A stretch of 35,066 bases of DNA. Origin: Poronia punctata. Lineage: Eukaryota > Ascomycota > Sordariomycetes > Xylariales > Xylariaceae. The translations under genes were made by a program, and so were the position numbers. Within the stretch, counting starts at the first letter, position 1; every line of letters starts with the position of its first letter. Below the pieces are notes generated by a model. That model had not been told where the DNA came from. It was given only the letters and a program-made list of their open reading frames with translations, and did not search any database. Shown here piece after piece: positions 32,328-35,066 of the stretch. The stretch spans positions 1 through 35,066 of the forward strand of contig MU401773.1 in the NCBI GenBank assembly GCA_022579005.1, given 5' to 3'.

Positions 32328-35066
32328 TTAGCTCTTTTTTTTTTAAAGCTTGTTTTAAGCGCTAATATAGTTAATAATAACATAGGTTAATTAAAAATAT
32401 TATAATAGTTTTTTAAAAAAAACGTTAAAGCTATACTTAAAAAGTATTATGCTAGCTTTTTATATAGCTTAAAAATTTATTAGTTTTTATAGTTTAAGCT
32501 AATAAAACTTTTTAATTATAGCTTTAGCTTTATTACTTATAAAGTTATTATAAAGTTTTTAAGTTTAATTTTTTTTTATTAGCTAATTTTTTTATTTAAT
32601 TAAATACTTAATATTTTTTAAAAGGTTTTTATAAAGTTAACAACTTTGTTTATATAATACTTTTTTAGTTTAATTAGTATTATATTTTATAAAACTTAGT
32701 TAAAGTTAAAATTTTTTTAATTATTAGCATAGTATAGTTTAATTAAAAAAATATAAAAAATGCTATATATTTTTTACTTTTTAAATAATATAAGTTTAAT
32801 AGTAGTAAATAAAATAATATTAAAAATATAAAAAAAACTTAAAAGTTTTTTATTAAGCTTTTTTACTAATTATTTAGTTTTAATATTTTAAGTATTTAAT
32901 ATTACTAATTAATTTTTTTAGTACTTTAAAGCTTTAAGCTTTTTTTTATTTACTTATTTTTTTATTTTTTTTTAGCTAACTTTAAAAATTTTTTTTAATA
33001 GTTTTATAAACTTTTATTATTTAGTAAGTATATAATTTGCTACTAAGATTTAAAAGTTTAGCATTAGTTAGCAGCAAGTTATAAGCTAATAAATAGTACT
33101 TATAATTAGTATAAAATAAAGTTATATATATTAAAGCAAAAAAAGTATTATTATAAGCAAATTTAGCTATAAGTAATAAGTTTTTTTAATTATTTATTTT
33201 ATAATTAATAAATGCTTAAAAGTATGCTTTAAAAAACTAATTAAATTATTTTATTTAGCTATTAGTTTAAAAATAAAACGTAGTGCTTATATAAAGCTTA
33301 ATTTTAATAAGCTTAAAAATTTTTTTTTAAAAGTAAGTAGTAAATTTAAAATTTTTATTAAAAATAATGTTTAAAAAAATACTATAATACTTTTAATAAG
33401 TTTTAATAAAAATTTTAATAAAATTTTTAATTTTTTTTTTATTTATTTTTAAAAGTATAAATTATTTTATTTTAATAAAAAAGTTAACTATTACTTATAT
33501 AAAATTATATTTATTAAAAAAAAAAAAGTTTATTATAAAGTTTATTACTATTATGTTTTATAGTTAATAATAAAGCTTTATAAGCTATAAAAGTTTAAAA
33601 AGTATATACTTTAAAGCTTTATTTTGCTAGCATTTAAAGCATTTACTTATAAAGCTTTTAATAATATTTTTTATATTTAGCTACTAAAAGTTATAAATAA
33701 TTAGTTTAAATATTTTATTTATATTTATATAATTAGCTATAAAAATATTATATTTTAATTTTATTACTTTAATTTATAAGCTATAAAAAACTTAAAAGCA
33801 GTTTTTATAATATAAAAAACTATTTTTTAATATTATATTTTTTTATAGTGCTTTTAATTTAAACTTATACTTAAAATTTTTAAGTTTAGCTTTTTTTATA
33901 TACTTAATAAAGTTTTAATTTTATTAAAAAACTTTAAAATTATAAAAATATTTTAAAGTTATTAAAGTTGTTAGCAATTTTGCTAGTAGTGCTATAATTA
34001 AAAAAACTTGTTTTAAAAAGCTTTTAAAGTATAAAAAATGTTTTTTTTATAAAACTGCTTTAATAAGCTAGTTTTTAGCTTTTTTTTTTTAAGCTAATAT
34101 TATTATAGTTAAAAAAAAATATTAGCTTTTTTATTTTATTTTTTAAGCTTATAATTAATAATAAACTAATAAGTTAATAGTTATTATGCTTATTTTATTT
34201 ATTTTTTATTTATTATTTTAGCAATAGTAAAGTAAGCAAGGTTTTAATAATTAAAATAAATTTTTATTTTATATTTAGCGCTTTTTAGGTATTATTTTTA
34301 TTAATTAAAAAAATTAACTATTATTAATAGTTTTTTATTATAAATTTTATAGTTTATTTTTGCTAGCAAAAGCTTTTAAAAGTAAAATATAATAAGTTAA
34401 AGCTTGCTATTTTTATTTTTTTTTAAAAAAACTATGCTAAAAGCATAGTTAAAAGCGTTAGTTTTAATATATACTATAACATTAAAATTAAAATAAACTA
34501 AAATTAAAGCTATAGTAAATTTATACTTAAATATTTATATAGCTTTAGCTATTTAGCTAGTTTATTTTTAAGTTTTAGCGTTAACTTTATTTATATTTAT
34601 TAAAAGCTTTACTATTTTAAAAAAACTTTTAATAAAGTGTTAATAAAAGTTAATAAAGCTTATAAATTATTATAACTTTTTAAGCGTTTTTAAGTTTTTT
34701 TACTTAGTAATATAGTTAATTTTATTTTAAGCTATTTTAATATTTTTAGTACTAATAATATATTTTAAAAATTTAACTTTTTTAACTTGCTACTTATACT
34801 TTTAAAGTATAATAGCAAAGTTATACTAAGTTAAGTAATAAAAACCTTTTTTTACAATATAATTATATTTTTTAATAATATTTATATAAATAAGCAAATT
34901 ATTTAAATAAATAAGCAAACTATTATTTATAAGGTTTTAAAAAATATTATTTATTATAAACTAAAATATTGTTAAAGTATTAATTAGTTTTATAAGTATA
35001 ATAATATATTTAAAAAGCTTATATTTATATTAAAAAGCAGTTTTTTATTTATAACTTTTTTTAATT
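32000..35066 (+). mobile_element. LTR retrotransposon copy B, 5' part, runs off the window
   Basis: From 32000 to the end the sequence is colinear with copy A from 21269 to about 24344, with a net length difference of roughly 9 bases over 3.07 kb. Sampled differences are mainly C/T and G/A exchanges. If copy B is full length it should extend about 4.3 kb past the window end. The five bases before its start are AATTT, which should recur after its 3' LTR if the insertion is intact. Its interior is as ruined as that of copy A. Confidence 0.9.

Noticed and set aside
1..35066. tRNA genes, rRNA and CRISPR arrays
   Set aside because: I looked for the conserved tRNA B-box and for regularly spaced repeats and found none; the simple repeats present are microsatellites.

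Overview
The window looks like a piece of nuclear chromosome from a filamentous ascomycete (Pezizomycotina). The evidence is an intron with GT donor, TACTAAC branch site and AG acceptor; compact genes with few introns; protein families typical of that group (a peroxisomal-type 3-ketoacyl-CoA thiolase, a serine-rich leucine-rich-repeat protein, a GPI-tailed cysteine-rich surface protein); and long, very AT-rich gene-free blocks whose pattern is that expected of repeat-induced point mutation (RIP). I cannot name the genus from sequence alone.

Layout. 1-6600 is an AT-rich block without genes, probably RIP-destroyed repeats that I could not classify. 6610-9160 is intermediate-GC sequence without intact genes; its minus strand holds one protein-like fragment broken by stops (7644-7982). 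At 9167-9572 lies a 406-bp MITE with 26-bp terminal inverted repeats and TA flanks, directly upstream of the thiolase gene. 9779-21260 is the gene island: thiolase (+), a coiled-coil nuclear-type protein (-), a cysteine-rich GPI-type surface protein (-), and a two-exon 1181-residue leucine-rich-repeat protein (-). 21269-28640 is a complete but RIP-ruined LTR retrotransposon: 328-bp LTRs, 5-bp target duplication ATATG. 28646-31994 is a 3.3-kb remnant of non-repeat sequence with a broken zinc-finger-like gene (-), a doubtful membrane ORF region (-), and a probable membrane protein gene (+). At 32000 a second copy of the same retrotransposon begins in the same orientation and runs off the window end.

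The genes do not form an obvious pathway. The thiolase is a fatty-acid beta-oxidation enzyme; the others are structural, surface or unknown. The main biological signal is genome compartmentation: a small gene island bounded by mutated repeats, with decayed gene fragments concentrated in the margins next to them. I did not find a convincing new multi-gene system. The best leads are the MITE, the two decayed gene fragments, and the asymmetric mutation pattern in the retrotransposon LTRs.
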